DNA from: Vagococcus humatus
GTDB taxonomy: Bacteria; Bacillota; Bacilli; Lactobacillales; Vagococcaceae
Length of the DNA: 64,000 nucleotides
Direction of reading: 5' to 3'
Assembly: GCF_003950325.1 (NCBI RefSeq)
Contig: NZ_PXZH01000003.1
Location: forward strand, 1 to 64,000
Shown: positions 34,642 to 44,408 of the stretch, in pieces
How positions within the stretch are numbered: position 1 is the stretch's first letter
Layout of the letters: each line of letters opens with the position of its first letter
Program-made: the position numbers and the translations under genes
The notes under the pieces: model-generated
What the model was told of the DNA's origin: nothing
What the model saw: the letters and a program-made list of their open reading frames with translations, nothing else
Databases searched by the model: none

Positions 34642-34974
34642 GTGCACATCTCCTTACTCCATTTTTTAACACGAACCTAATAAATAAAATGACTTCCTTA
34701 TCTATAATACCATGATTTCACCAGAATGGTACTGATATGAATAACAATAAGAGTACATTTTTTAGACAAATAAACCACTTTTCGTACTTAATTCTATTGT
34801 TATTTTAACAAATTGTAAACTTTGGTATAACAAAAGTAATCTTCAGATATATTCATCTTCCTATTTATTTTCTTTTTTAACATTCCAACTTTTTTAGTTT
34901 TTAGTGTTAAAATAAACATTTTTCGTTTAGTTACTCTTGAAATAGCTCTAAAATTAAATAACATTAGCATCGTC
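34642..34974. other. Intergenic region with an extended -10 promoter
   Basis: For the minus-strand kinase-like gene TGGTATTAT (extended -10, 34704-34712) is visible. ATAGCTCTAAAAT at 34942-34954 resembles the end of the CRISPR repeat and may be an eroded repeat. Nothing else is recognised. Confidence 0.4.
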
Positions 34975-35007
34975 AAAAAAAGGACACAGAAATTTCTGTG
35001 TCCTTTT
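34975..35007 (-). terminator. Terminator behind the CRISPR array
   Basis: The perfect stem AAAAGGACACAGAAA/TTTCTGTGTCCTTTT with a T run on the minus strand lies beyond the last repeat and would end the pre-crRNA. Confidence 0.85.
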
Positions 35008-35051
35008 GAATTTAATTAGATATATTTTTTTGATCTTACATGACTTGCACT

Positions 35052-35880
35052 TTTTTTAGCTTTCTTAAAACAACATAGCTCTAAAACTAATTTAAATTCT
35101 GGATCAAACTCGAACTCTGTTTTGGAGGCATTCAAAACAACATAGCTCTAAAACTGTAGTGCAAATTCTGATGTGGAAGAAGTAGTTTTGGAGGCATTCA
35201 AAACAACATAGCTCTAAAACATGCTATAATAGCTATAAATTCTTTTTTTAGTTTTGGAGGCATTCAAAACAACATAGCTCTAAAACTCATCACGAGAATA
35301 CTCATAAAAATCTATTGTTTTGGAGGCATTCAAAACAACATAGCTCTAAAACTATCATACATATCCATCGACCAAAACTCTTGTTTTGGAGGCATTCAAA
35401 ACAACATAGCTCTAAAACACACTGTATATGTTTGGACCAGAATGTGATGTTTTGGAGGCATTCAAAACAACATAGCTCTAAAACGCTAGTTGCTTCTTGA
35501 ACATAAGACAAGCCGTTTTGGAGGCATTCAAAACAACATAGCTCTAAAACATTGACTCATCATCTTCATAGCTGCTCTCAGTTTTGGAGGCATTCAAAAC
35601 AACATAGCTCTAAAACTAGAATTTACAAGAAGAAATAAAACTTTATGTTTTGGAGGCATTCAAAACAACATAGCTCTAAAACAAGGCTAACACAACATTA
35701 ATAGCGATTATTGTTTTGGAGGCATTCAAAACAACATAGCTCTAAAACGTACAGTTAGGGGAACAAACGCAACTCTTAGTTTTGGAGGCATTCAAAACAA
35801 CATAGCTCTAAAACACCTGCCATAAAGTTTGGAGCAGCTGCTTGGTTTTGGAGGCATTCAAAACAACATAGCTCTAAAAC
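35052..35880 (-). CRISPR. Type II-A CRISPR array, 13 repeats and 12 spacers
   Basis: Twelve identical 36-base repeats start at 35119, 35185, 35251, 35317, 35383, 35449, 35515, 35581, 35647, 35713, 35779 and 35845. In the crRNA direction (minus strand) they begin GTTTTAGAGCTATGTTGTTT and end TGCCTCCAAAAC, very like streptococcal, listerial and enterococcal II-A repeats. A thirteenth, at 35052-35087, keeps only the crRNA-proximal 21 bases and is the old end. Eleven spacers are 30 bases; the oldest reads 31. The leader side is at 35881, ending CTGACGAG before the first repeat. All spacers differ; none clearly matches this window. Confidence 0.97.
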
Positions 35881-36005
35881 CTCGTCAGATTTTTTTCATC
35901 CAACAAAATCCCGTAATCGCGCTATTCATCCTAGCAAGAATCCAGTTTTAAATGCCTCAATATCTATTTAATTATTTATTTTTCAAAGATCATTGGTCAC
36001 TTATA
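35881..36005 (-). promoter_or_regulatory. CRISPR leader
   Basis: The minus-strand leader runs between csn2 and the first repeat. It ends with ACGAG, the conserved leader anchor of this II-A group, and contains an extended -10 TGCTAGGAT (35928-35936). At 35945-35958 there is a 13-of-14 match to the repeat in inverted orientation. Confidence 0.65.
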
Positions 36006-36671
36006 TTATACCATATTTTCCGTATAAATATAAAAATCTCTATCCACTACTGTCTGAGGAATTCCCTCTCTTTTTCTCGGTTCTAAAAATAAAACATCTA
36101 TCTGATTAAGAGAGATATATTGCTGTAACTCTTTCATTTCCTCTCCAGTTAGATAAGCATAGGTATTGATAAACACTAACAATTTTTTTCTTTTTAGATA
36201 CTTGTATACTTGGACAATCTCTAACATTTTTTCATAGATAGTATCACTTTGCGTTTCAATTTTGACACCCAATGCTTTAAACAACTCTAAAATCGTAATC
36301 TCATCTTTTTCTAAATCTAGTTCATGATTAAGCAATTCATCTCCAATCATGTTACTGATTTTATCTGTTAATTGATCAATTTTTGATACAACTTCTGGAG
36401 ACTCTTTTAGTTGCTGCTCTAAATCTGTATAAATTAATTTTAATGTAGCACTGGAATTAATATCATAGCCTAAAATATCCGAGACTAACATAAGTTCCAA
36501 AGGTTTCAATGGGATATAGTTGCCATGAACTAATTTAAGAGGACAATCTTCTTCATAGCCATAAAACAGACGAACTAAAGAAGAAAAACAAGCAGTATCT
36601 TCAATTACTAAGGTTTCTACCCCATTGATTTCTAAAGGAACATCTAACAAGTTAACATTCATCTTCAGCAT
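36006..36671 (-). CDS. csn2: Type II-A CRISPR adaptation protein Csn2
   Basis: Csn2 forms tetrameric rings that bind DNA ends during spacer uptake and defines subtype II-A. The 221-residue protein matches the family in length and in segments such as [22 protein letters not shown] (positions about 31-52) and [21 protein letters not shown] (C-terminus). ATG preceded by AGGAGATAACT. Overlaps the cas2 end by 20 bases. Confidence 0.92.
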   Translation of the reverse strand: MLKMNVNLLDVPLEINGVETLVIEDTACFSSLVRLFYGYEEDCPLKLVHGNYIPLKPLELMLVSDILGYDINSSATLKLIYTDLEQQLKESPEVVSKIDQLTDKISNMIGDELLNHELDLEKDEITILELFKALGVKIETQSDTIYEKMLEIVQVYKYLKRKKLLVFINTYAYLTGEEMKELQQYISLNQIDVLFLEPRKREGIPQTVVDRDFYIYTENMV

Positions 36672-36999
36672 AGTTATCTCCTAAAAAAATTACTCGTTGA
36701 TCAGAATTCGCTACTGTACTATCTTTTTCACCACTTAAATAAACCATTCTAGCAAATTGTTTCTCGGTTACTGTCAGCAAGGTAATCAGTCCTGTTTTAG
36801 GATTGTTTTTTTCCAAACGAGCCACCATTGCTTTATTAGCCGTATCATTTAGCAGCAATTTACTATAGACAGAGTATTGATGCATAATAAATCCTTCACT
36901 GATTAAAAACTTGCGAAACTTCCGGTAAGCCTTTCGGTCGTCAGCTGTTTCTGTTGGCATATCAAACATTAATAATAGTCGCATAAATCGGTAACTCAT
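36652..36999 (-). CDS. cas2: CRISPR-associated endonuclease Cas2
   Basis: Cas2 is the structural partner of Cas1 in the spacer integrase. The 115-residue ferredoxin-fold protein begins [20 protein letters not shown], with the Asp of the family in FDMP, and [20 protein letters not shown]. It overlaps cas1 by four bases and csn2 by 20, so all are translationally coupled. Confidence 0.95.
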   Translation of the reverse strand: MSYRFMRLLLMFDMPTETADDRKAYRKFRKFLISEGFIMHQYSVYSKLLLNDTANKAMVARLEKNNPKTGLITLLTVTEKQFARMVYLSGEKDSTVANSDQRVIFLGDNYAEDEC

Positions 37000-37862
37000 A
37001 TCCTAAATTCAGGAACTCCTTTCTGGTCTTGATTTAAAGCCTTAATCACTTTTTTAGTGTAGTCATTAACGATGTTAGTTAAATACATGGATTTCTTTTG
37101 ATAAGGATAAGTTGTACTAAATAGCGTAAATAATTCTACCTTTATCTGATTAAATGACCGATTTCGATTGAAATAAACAAGTTGGTCTACTAATGGACGA
37201 AAAGGCTCCATCAAGTCACTTGCTAGATTAAAGTCATTAAACTGGTTGGTGTGTTTTAAACCAAACTGAGTGAGACAGCCCTCCGTCACAATTGCTCTAG
37301 CAAAAACACTCATTAAAAGAGTGTATCCATAATCAAGTCCAGCATTTATCGTTGTTTCTTGCTCTCTGGTAAATTCTGAACCAAATAACGCATGAAAATA
37401 GATACGAGCTGTATGTCCTTCACGATTGGAAGGATCAAATGTCTCCAATTCATTTCGCAAAGTTAAAATAGCAGAACTTTTTTCGTGAAGACCTAATTGA
37501 TCTAAAAACTTTGCCTGATTGCTTATCTTTTGATAAATAATATTCGTCCAAATATCTTGTTTTATCTCTTCAGGCCATTCCACTTGACGACTTAGCTGTA
37601 AACTACTGTCATGTCGGCCGTAAAAAGGTAACAATTGACTGACAGGTAGTCGTTTATCATCACAAAACAAGACGAGAACACGCTCATCAATCAATCGTTT
37701 TAAAAGCATGGTGGTTATTGTAATGTCTGTGGTTTCTAAGAGTAAAATGTCAATTTCAGATAAATGAATCATCTCTCGGCAGTCAGCTGATCTAAAAATT
37801 AAATGATTGTTTTTATAGGATAATTTAGAGTGCTCATTAACAACAATGGTTCGAAAGCCCAT
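36996..37862 (-). CDS. cas1: CRISPR-associated integrase Cas1
   Basis: Cas1 catalyses spacer integration. The 288-residue protein begins [20 protein letters not shown], and the helical C-terminal domain carries the metal-binding residues: Glu in the [18 protein letters not shown] region (about 148-165), His in [26 protein letters not shown] (about 220-245, positions only) and Asp/Glu there. Size and start fit subtype II-A. It overlaps cas9 by one base. Confidence 0.95.
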   Translation of the reverse strand: MGFRTIVVNEHSKLSYKNNHLIFRSADCREMIHLSEIDILLLETTDITITTMLLKRLIDERVLVLFCDDKRLPVSQLLPFYGRHDSSLQLSRQVEWPEEIKQDIWTNIIYQKISNQAKFLDQLGLHEKSSAILTLRNELETFDPSNREGHTARIYFHALFGSEFTREQETTINAGLDYGYTLLMSVFARAIVTEGCLTQFGLKHTNQFNDFNLASDLMEPFRPLVDQLVYFNRNRSFNQIKVELFTLFSTTYPYQKKSMYLTNIVNDYTKKVIKALNQDQKGVPEFRI

Positions 37863-40800
37863 TATAAATCACTTACCTTCCATCGAGTTTCATATAGACC
37901 GGTAATCGATTGATGAATTAGGGTACTATCTAACAATTCCTTCGTACTTGTATATCTTCTTCTATCTATACTCTCACCTAAAAAGTTGAAGGCAGATGCT
38001 GCTTTCATAGCGTTTAAAGACATTAATTCGATAAAAGATTTAGATAGTTCTTCATCACTAGCAGATTGTCCTTTTTCAGCATAAACTGCAAGAATTTTAT
38101 CCATATTACTATCAGCCAAAGTATATCTATCATTAAATACTTTGACATGTTGGATAATTTCGTCAAATTCTTGGCGATGCTCTGCTACATATTTTGTGCT
38201 CTTACCTAAAATATCCCCGTAATGTTTCGCATGGTATAACAGTGTCATTAAATGAGTAGGTAATACCATTTGATTGCCTTTTTGTGCTTCTCCATCACTA
38301 GCTAGTAGTCGTCTTCTACCATTTTCACATTCATATACACTAAACTTAGGTAAAATTTTCAAAACTTTAGGTTCCACGTAGCCCAAATCAGTTAAATAAG
38401 TGGTAGGTTCTTTTTCAAAACCTTCTCGCTGGGCGATTGTAATCCCAATTAAATCTTTCGTCTTAACTTGTTTTTTTCCTTTCAGATGTTCTATCAAAAC
38501 AGAATAAGTCACAACAGGACTATCAAAACCACCATACTTAGTCGTGTCCCAACCATTTTTACGAGGAATTAGTTTGTTAGACTTTCCTTTAGGTTTGACG
38601 GTTTCTTTGTAAAAACCACCTGTTTGCTTTTCCACTTTTTTAACCATGTTCATCTGACGATATTGGTATACTTTTTTGACTTGTTTTATGTCTTTTTGGC
38701 TCCACAAAATCTCGCCGGTTTCTTTATCTGTAACAGGTAAACTTTTCAAATTAGATATCAGATTAGAATAAAGTTTCTTTTTAGCTGTCGCCTTATTAGC
38801 CTCCCAAAAATTAAATTTCATAAATGTTCCGTAAACAAATTCTGGAGCAAGTTGGGGATATAATTTTAGTAAAGTTGTCCCTACAACTCCATTTAAATAG
38901 GCATCTTGTGCATGATGATAGTCGTTTACTTCCCGCACTTTATATAGCTTAAATTGCTCTCTAAATTCACTTGTTAGAGAAGCTTTTAGTGTAATAATTT
39001 TGACAGATAGATCATCTACACGGCTAACTTCATTCACTTGGTTAAAGCGTTGATGTAAGATTTGTGCCACCTGTTTAGTAATTTGTCTTGTTTCCACTAA
39101 CTGACGGTGCATAAACTTCATTTTATCTTCTTCCGTTAAACCGCCTCGTTCCCCTTTAGTTAAATTGTCAAATTTCCGCTTAGATATAGCTTTAGCATTT
39201 AGTAGTTGAATCCAAAGAGGCTTCATACGTCTGACAACCTCTTCACTCGGCACATCATCTGATTTTCCTCGGTTTTCTTTTGAGCTAACTAAGACTAAAT
39301 TATCCAACGAATTATCTGTAGTAAAACTTCTAGGTATAACGTGATCAATATCATAATGGGATAAGTCTTCAATAGGAATTTCTTTGTCTGTGTACATATC
39401 TCGGCCCTTTTGTAGATAGTACAAATAAAGACGGTCATTTTGTAAGTCGTTATTATCGGCTTTTGTTTCTTTTAGCAAGTTACTGCCTAACTCTTTCATA
39501 GCCTCTTCAACATGTTTAAACCGTTGTTTTGATTTATTTTTACCATAGGAAGTAGACTGATTTTCTCTAGCCATTTCAATCACAATATTGCTAGGGTTAT
39601 ATCCCATAATTCCTACTAGCTCATCTACAATTTTCAGACTTTGTAAAATCCCTTTTTTAATAGCAGGACTACCTGGTAAATTATAAACAGTAGTTTCTAA
39701 ATCATCTTCTAATTTTTCTTGTTGCTCCTGTGAAATAATTTTTTTAAAAGATAAGTCAGTATCATTAATCAATTGCATAAAGTTTCGGTTGTAAGGATCC
39801 TCTTGTAAAAATTCCAGAATGGATTTGTTGGTCTGTTCATCTTTTATTTCCGTTAATAATTTTTTAGATAGTCTACCCCAGCCAGTGTAGTGTTTTTTAG
39901 TTAATTTCGTCATAATAGCTGCATCTAGCTGATCAGCATAAACTTTTAACTGTTCTCGTACCATCTTTCGGTCTTCAAACACTGTCAGTATTTTGATAAT
40001 GTCTTCTAACATCTCTTCATTTTTAGGCTCATCTAAAAAATCAGTTGAAAACCCAAGTTTTTGCAAATCATGATAGGTATTATATTTGGCGTTAAACGCT
40101 TCTTCAATTCCTTTAATATCCGCTACTTCTAATAGATATTCTGTTTTTAGGAAGGTGATTAATTTTTTCTTAGTCACACGACGGTCTTTTTTAAATAAGT
40201 GATTAAAAATATCTTGTTTTTCCTGTGTAGAGAAAAAGTGTTTGTTCCCTCTCTCATCTAAATAAATCACCCGTGTCAGCTCATTAAATACTGTATATTT
40301 TTCATATAGCATACTGTGTCTAGGCAAGGTTTTTTCTGTTGGTAAGTACTCATCTCTTACGGTCATTCTTTCAATGAACTCTGTCGCAGACTGACTGTAG
40401 TCCACTTTCTCTTTAATGTTCCAAGGACGAATTGGTTTGTCAGATGTCCGAGTTAGCCAAGCAAATTCACTTTGTCCACTAGCTAAAGGCCCAATGTAAT
40501 AAGGAATTCTAAAAGTAACTAAGTGTTCTATTTTCTCTTGATTTTCTCGTAAAAACGGATAATACTGAGCTTGATTTTCTATTATATAACGCAACTCCTC
40601 CAAATGAATTTGGTTAGGGATAACGCCATTTTCAAAGGTTCTTTGTTTTAACAAGAACGTTTCCGTTTCTATTTTTTCTAAAAAGTATTCGGCCCCGTCT
40701 AGACCTTGTATGAGTTTTTTTACTGTTTTGTAAAACTCATCTCTTGATACTTTACCACCATGAGCAATGTACCCTGCATAGCCTTTGCCATCCTCATTTT

Positions 40801-41869
40801 TAAACATTTCACCGTAAGCTTTCGGTTTATTTTCACGGATAAATTGTTTGAATAATGTTAAGTCTTCCCCATGATCACGATAACGTTTCACCATACTTGC
40901 AGAAAACTTAGCCCGAGTCTGTTCATCGGTTTGGTCTAAAATCTGCGATAGCTCGACTGCATTATAAACAGCTTGAGCTGCTTCAAAGACTTCTAAATAA
41001 CTATCATCTAGTTGGGCAATCAGTAACTCTAGCTCTTCTTCAAAATCTTCTGATGAAAATTGTAACTTAGCATCCTCTTCTAAATCAAAGCTCTTTTTAA
41101 AGTTTCCTTGGTTCCCTACAATCATTTTGATAAATTGGGCAAAGGTTCCATTAGATTTTTCATTACGATATTCTTTAATAACATTGTCTGCTCGTTTAGC
41201 ACGAGAAAAATTAGCTGTTAATAACTCTTCACACTCTATGTCTTCAGGAACTTCTGCACCTAGATTATCATCTGTCGCAAAAGTTTGGTTATACACTTTG
41301 ACAAACTCCTGATAAGTCTTAGCCACGGAGATATTTTCTGTACTTAGTTTTCCTTCGATTAAAAAATGGCCTCTATATTTGACAATGTGAGCCAACGCCA
41401 AATAAACTAAGCGTAAATCTTGCTGCTCTTTACTGTCCACTAATTCTTTTCTTAAATGATAAATCGTTGGATAATCTTTGTGATAGCTAACTTCTTCTTC
41501 GACTTTACCAAAAATGGGCTGTTTTGCCCCTACTTTATCCTCTACTACATAAAAACTCTCATCTAATCGATGGAAAAAGTTAGGATCGACTTGAGCCATT
41601 TCTTCTTGAAACATCCCTTGTAAATACTCTAGTCGGTTACGACGACGTGCTAATCTTCTTCTAGCTGTCCGTTTCATCCGGCGTGCTTCTGCAGTTTCTC
41701 CTGCATCAAATAATCTCACACCCCAAAAGTTCTTCTTCATATATTTTTTATCTGTGTTGCCTTTTATTTTCATCTTTCTTTTAACTAAATCATAATTCTC
41801 TGTTAAAACAGCCCATCCTACTGAATTGGTCCCAATGTCTAGTCCGATTGTATAAGGTTTTTTCTCCAT
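37862..41869 (-). CDS. cas9: RNA-guided DNA endonuclease Cas9 (type II-A)
   Basis: Cas9 cuts DNA matched by the crRNA:tracrRNA pair. The 1335-residue protein has RuvC-I with Asp11 in [14 protein letters not shown], the Arg-rich bridge helix ([13 protein letters not shown], about 68-80), Ruv[14 protein letters not shown] with [11 protein letters not shown] (His near 840) and RuvC-III with HHAQDAYLN. The C-terminus reads [18 protein letters not shown]: both Arg that read the GG of the PAM in Streptococcus pyogenes Cas9 (DRKRYTST) are kept, so an NGG PAM is likely. All catalytic residues I can locate are intact. AAAGGAGC precedes the ATG. Confidence 0.97.
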   Translation of the reverse strand: MEKKPYTIGLDIGTNSVGWAVLTENYDLVKRKMKIKGNTDKKYMKKNFWGVRLFDAGETAEARRMKRTARRRLARRRNRLEYLQGMFQEEMAQVDPNFFHRLDESFYVVEDKVGAKQPIFGKVEEEVSYHKDYPTIYHLRKELVDSKEQQDLRLVYLALAHIVKYRGHFLIEGKLSTENISVAKTYQEFVKVYNQTFATDDNLGAEVPEDIECEELLTANFSRAKRADNVIKEYRNEKSNGTFAQFIKMIVGNQGNFKKSFDLEEDAKLQFSSEDFEEELELLIAQLDDSYLEVFEAAQAVYNAVELSQILDQTDEQTRAKFSASMVKRYRDHGEDLTLFKQFIRENKPKAYGEMFKNEDGKGYAGYIAHGGKVSRDEFYKTVKKLIQGLDGAEYFLEKIETETFLLKQRTFENGVIPNQIHLEELRYIIENQAQYYPFLRENQEKIEHLVTFRIPYYIGPLASGQSEFAWLTRTSDKPIRPWNIKEKVDYSQSATEFIERMTVRDEYLPTEKTLPRHSMLYEKYTVFNELTRVIYLDERGNKHFFSTQEKQDIFNHLFKKDRRVTKKKLITFLKTEYLLEVADIKGIEEAFNAKYNTYHDLQKLGFSTDFLDEPKNEEMLEDIIKILTVFEDRKMVREQLKVYADQLDAAIMTKLTKKHYTGWGRLSKKLLTEIKDEQTNKSILEFLQEDPYNRNFMQLINDTDLSFKKIISQEQQEKLEDDLETTVYNLPGSPAIKKGILQSLKIVDELVGIMGYNPSNIVIEMARENQSTSYGKNKSKQRFKHVEEAMKELGSNLLKETKADNNDLQNDRLYLYYLQKGRDMYTDKEIPIEDLSHYDIDHVIPRSFTTDNSLDNLVLVSSKENRGKSDDVPSEEVVRRMKPLWIQLLNAKAISKRKFDNLTKGERGGLTEEDKMKFMHRQLVETRQITKQVAQILHQRFNQVNEVSRVDDLSVKIITLKASLTSEFREQFKLYKVREVNDYHHAQDAYLNGVVGTTLLKLYPQLAPEFVYGTFMKFNFWEANKATAKKKLYSNLISNLKSLPVTDKETGEILWSQKDIKQVKKVYQYRQMNMVKKVEKQTGGFYKETVKPKGKSNKLIPRKNGWDTTKYGGFDSPVVTYSVLIEHLKGKKQVKTKDLIGITIAQREGFEKEPTTYLTDLGYVEPKVLKILPKFSVYECENGRRRLLASDGEAQKGNQMVLPTHLMTLLYHAKHYGDILGKSTKYVAEHRQEFDEIIQHVKVFNDRYTLADSNMDKILAVYAEKGQSASDEELSKSFIELMSLNAMKAASAFNFLGESIDRRRYTSTKELLDSTLIHQSITGLYETRWKVSDL

Positions 41870-41948
41870 ATTTACCGCTCCTTTTGTGTTTACATCGTTT
41901 TTTTTTAGAAATCCTATTCATTTTCATTTGCTATTTTTTGAACATTTG

Positions 41949-41977
41949 CTTATAATGAAGTTGTTGGAAGCATTCAA
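41949..41977 (-). promoter_or_regulatory. cas operon promoter, overlapping the tracrRNA promoter
   Basis: TTGAAT (41972-41977), a 17-base spacer and TATAAG (41949-41954) on the minus strand lie about 80 bases before cas9. The -35 is inside the tracrRNA anti-repeat and the -10 shares bases with the plus-strand tracrRNA -10 TATAAT (41951-41956). Confidence 0.6.
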
Positions 41978-42052
41978 AACAACATAGCAAGTTAAAATAA
42001 GGCTTAGTCCGTAATCAACTTTTCAAGTGGCGCCGCTTCGGCGCTTTTTTTG
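41963..42052 (+). ncRNA. tracrRNA
   Basis: The plus strand contains the anti-repeat GGAAGCATTCAAAACAACAT, continuing to AGCAAGTTAAAATAAGGC, then the nexus GGCTTAGTCC and the hairpins ATCAACTTTTCAAGTGG and GGCGCCGCTTCGGCGC, ending in seven T residues. Nineteen bases pair perfectly with the repeat. Structure and order equal the S. pyogenes tracrRNA. It starts just after TATAAT at 41951-41956 and diverges from cas9. Confidence 0.95.
42030..42051 (+). terminator. tracrRNA terminator hairpin
   Basis: GGCGCC-GCTTC-GGCGC followed by TTTTTTT forms the last tracrRNA stem and the intrinsic terminator. Confidence 0.9.
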
Positions 42053-42127
42053 TGTCTAAAAACAAGGCAGATTCTTTAGTTAATCAACGAAGTAATTATT
42101 TACGTTTAAATTATACCATAAAAAAAC

Positions 42128-42172
42128 AAAAAACAAGCCTCTTGTTTGAGTTATCACAAGAGGCTTGTTTTT
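42128..42172. terminator. Bidirectional terminator downstream of the tracrRNA
   Basis: ACAAGCCTCTTGT pairs with ACAAGAGGCTTGT, with A/T runs on both sides. It separates the CRISPR locus from the next gene. Confidence 0.8.
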
Positions 42173-42248
42173 AAACGTTTCACTACAACGCTAGACCGAT
42201 AACTCATTTCTAATCATCCTGTATATTTAGATTGAAAGGAGATTTTGT

Positions 42249-42692
42249 ATGATTATTAAAACACTAACCAAAAGTTTAATTGCCTTCACTTTAGGCGTAA
42301 GTCTATTCGTTATAGGTTTAGTCATAACAAATATGGCACTAACACCTAACTACGCAGAGATTACTAACTTCCATTTATTCCTATCATCTGTTACATGGAA
42401 TTTTTTAGGTTACTTTACCCCTTTCATTGGTTATTTTTTTGTTATTGCACTTATTTACGCTATTTTAAAAAAACAGTTAGCCATTCAAAGTAAATCTAGC
42501 TTGTTCTTTGCTCATTTTTTCATGGTCATCTTAACTAGTCTAGCTCCACTCATCCTTGATTATGTTCGGTACCTGCAACTTACTCATAAATTGCACACTA
42601 ACATTAACTTTTCAGGTTATAATTTTCTCTTTATTCTGATTATTGCTGTGTTAGTTGGTGGACTAGCTATTCCTCTGTTTAGAAAAGACTAA
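42249..42692 (+). CDS. Hypothetical membrane protein, four segments
   Basis: I do not recognise this 147-residue protein. It is strongly hydrophobic, with membrane segments at about 8-30, 44-71, 83-104 and 122-143 and only short loops, and a basic C-terminal tail (FRKD). AAAGGAG lies before the ATG. It stands alone between two terminators, converging on the next gene. No functional clue comes from the neighbours. Confidence 0.65.
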   Translation: MIIKTLTKSLIAFTLGVSLFVIGLVITNMALTPNYAEITNFHLFLSSVTWNFLGYFTPFIGYFFVIALIYAILKKQLAIQSKSSLFFAHFFMVILTSLAPLILDYVRYLQLTHKLHTNINFSGYNFLFILIIAVLVGGLAIPLFRKD

Positions 42693-42704
42693 CTAGTTAC
42701 AAAT

Positions 42705-42749
42705 AAAAAGCTTCAACTGTTAGACAAATTCAACAGTTGAAGCTTTTTT
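42705..42749. terminator. Bidirectional terminator between convergent genes
   Basis: AAAAAGCTTCAACTGTT pairs with AACAGTTGAAGCTTTTT. Confidence 0.9.
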
Positions 42750-43260
42750 AGATACTTCTGACCAAGAATGTTTCAGCCTCATCTTTTGTTAAAAAAGCTC
42801 GGTCAAAACAAGCTTTCATCCAATCCCTATGAGGCACTCTTCCCTCGATATACCACTCTGTTAGCTGTGGATACAAATAAACAACTAGCCCCTTATAACC
42901 AAAATCACCTTGTGTTTCTTTAACAATAGCTTCGTGTAAGATAATATGCTCCACTAAATCACTATAAACTAACTGTTCTTTTTTCTGCAATGTATAGGGA
43001 TACTGATAACCTTTGATAAAGTCTAAGTTGGATAAATTTTCATAAGCCAGTTCTTGAATGTGGTGACAGTATAGCCCTTCTTTCGTCCGGCTATAATTTC
43101 CTTTAGCGATACTTTTGATTTCACCTTTTAAAAAGTGTTCATAAGATTTTTCTTTAAAGTAATCATCTGTTGCCGCACCATGTTTATGTAGTAAATGAAG
43201 AACTAACTGTTCGTAAGAAAGCTCTCTTAGCCCTTCGTAATAGTCTAATTTATCTGACAT
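42748..43260 (-). CDS. Hypothetical protein with an HNH-like motif
   Basis: The 170-residue protein has no name I can give with confidence. The stretch EGLYCHHIQELAYENLSN (about 62-79), then YPYTLQKKEQLVYSDLVEHIILHEAIV (about 87-113, positions only), resembles HNH-like proteins of Firmicutes in which His pairs and a later EH-x2-LH form the metal site. It may therefore bind a metal or nucleic acid. It is a single gene, separated by a terminator from the fucosidase cluster. Confidence 0.55.
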   Translation of the reverse strand: MSDKLDYYEGLRELSYEQLVLHLLHKHGAATDDYFKEKSYEHFLKGEIKSIAKGNYSRTKEGLYCHHIQELAYENLSNLDFIKGYQYPYTLQKKEQLVYSDLVEHIILHEAIVKETQGDFGYKGLVVYLYPQLTEWYIEGRVPHRDWMKACFDRAFLTKDEAETFLVRSI

Positions 43261-43300
43261 CTTATTCCCCCGTTCTGTTAACTATTTTTTTATCATACCA

Positions 43301-43337
43301 AAAAACGCAAGATACTAGAAACTAATACCTTGCGTTT
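43301..43337 (-). terminator. Terminator of the glycan-degradation operon
   Basis: AAACGCAAG pairs with CTTGCGTTT, with a T-rich run on the minus strand, directly after the fucosidase gene. Confidence 0.75.
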
Positions 43338-43355
43338 GTTTTATTTCTGATATAG

Positions 43356-44378
43356 TTATTGCTTTTCTGTTTCCATTTTAGCGACTTCTTTTAAGTTGAT
43401 GATAGACTGCATTGGAATTCTTCCCAAACCATCTAATCCTACATTCAACAAATAATTAATGCCTAACTCATTCAAATGGGTTTTATACGTATAAATCGTT
43501 TCGGGTGATTTCCAGTTATGATCTTGATATGAAAATCCCCAAGAGTCATTCATAGTTGCAGCTGTTTCGTATAGATTAAAAGGAGAAGGTTTAAAACCAT
43601 CTACGGAATTGTAATCTACTTCGGCTAACTCTGCCACTTTTTTATCCGGAATTTCATTATCTCCTAAAGACACATAATCATAGCTACCATTTCCTAACCG
43701 TGAATTGATTAGACAGTTAGGTTGCAAACTTTTTACCGTATCATAAATCAGCTGACTTTGTTCTTTAGAAACCGTCATCGGCATATCAAACCAAGCTGTC
43801 ACAATCTCACCGTAATTGGTCATAATCTCTTCAATTTGTGGAAGGATTTTATCTCTAAAACATTGATCAAAGTCTTTTTCCCCAGTAAAATCCCAACTAT
43901 TATCCCAAGTAGTCCCAGCTGTTTCGATATGATTAGACAGATAACCCCCACCATTTGGCTCATGCCAATCTAAATCTTGTGAATAATAAATGCCTAGCTT
44001 AACCCCATATTTTTGGCAAGCTTCTGCTAGTTCTTTTAGTACATCTCGCTTAAAAGGTGTGGCGTCATAAATATTATAGTCATCGACTTGTGAGTGATAC
44101 ATAGCAAATCCATCATGGTGTTTGGTTGTCACTACGAGATAATTCATGCCACATTCTTTCGCCAAAGAAACAATTTCTTCTGCATCAAAATATAAAGGAT
44201 TAAAAGCTGTAGCTAGTTGTTCATACTCTTGATTAGGTATTTGAAACTTAGACTGAATCCACTCTGCATAAGCACTAGAAGACTGTCCTCTATATTCTCC
44301 TGCTAACAAAGAATAAAGTCCCCAGTGAATCATCATGCCGTATTTTGCTTCTTTAAACCAAGTTACATTCTCATTCAT
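43356..44378 (-). CDS. Alpha-L-fucosidase, GH29
   Basis: GH29 enzymes remove alpha-linked fucose. The 340-residue protein has WFKEAKYGMMIHWGLYSLLAGE (positions about 7-28), TTKHHDGFAMYHS (about 84-96) and the nucleophile region VTAWFDMPMT (about 193-202). It has no signal peptide, so it works inside the cell, and it lacks the C-terminal beta domain of long fucosidases. Size and neighbours fit the Lacticaseibacillus casei AlfC type acting on fucosyl-alpha-1,6-GlcNAc. It follows a ROK kinase in the same operon. Confidence 0.85.
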   Translation of the reverse strand: MNENVTWFKEAKYGMMIHWGLYSLLAGEYRGQSSSAYAEWIQSKFQIPNQEYEQLATAFNPLYFDAEEIVSLAKECGMNYLVVTTKHHDGFAMYHSQVDDYNIYDATPFKRDVLKELAEACQKYGVKLGIYYSQDLDWHEPNGGGYLSNHIETAGTTWDNSWDFTGEKDFDQCFRDKILPQIEEIMTNYGEIVTAWFDMPMTVSKEQSQLIYDTVKSLQPNCLINSRLGNGSYDYVSLGDNEIPDKKVAELAEVDYNSVDGFKPSPFNLYETAATMNDSWGFSYQDHNWKSPETIYTYKTHLNELGINYLLNVGLDGLGRIPMQSIINLKEVAKMETEKQ

Positions 44379-44408
44379 AGTATTCTCCTTTTCTCGTCCT
44401 TTGACTGT

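Noticed and set aside
34749-34830. Insertion sequence or phage attachment site near the CRISPR locus
   Set aside because: No transposase, terminal inverted repeats, target duplication or integrase is visible anywhere in the window.
35302-35511. Open frames on both strands inside the CRISPR array
   Set aside because: They are made of repeats and spacers; the repeated peptide comes from the 36-base repeat.
35088-35844. Self-targeting spacers
   Set aside because: I looked for matches of the spacers to other parts of this window by eye and saw none; a search of the full genome was not possible.
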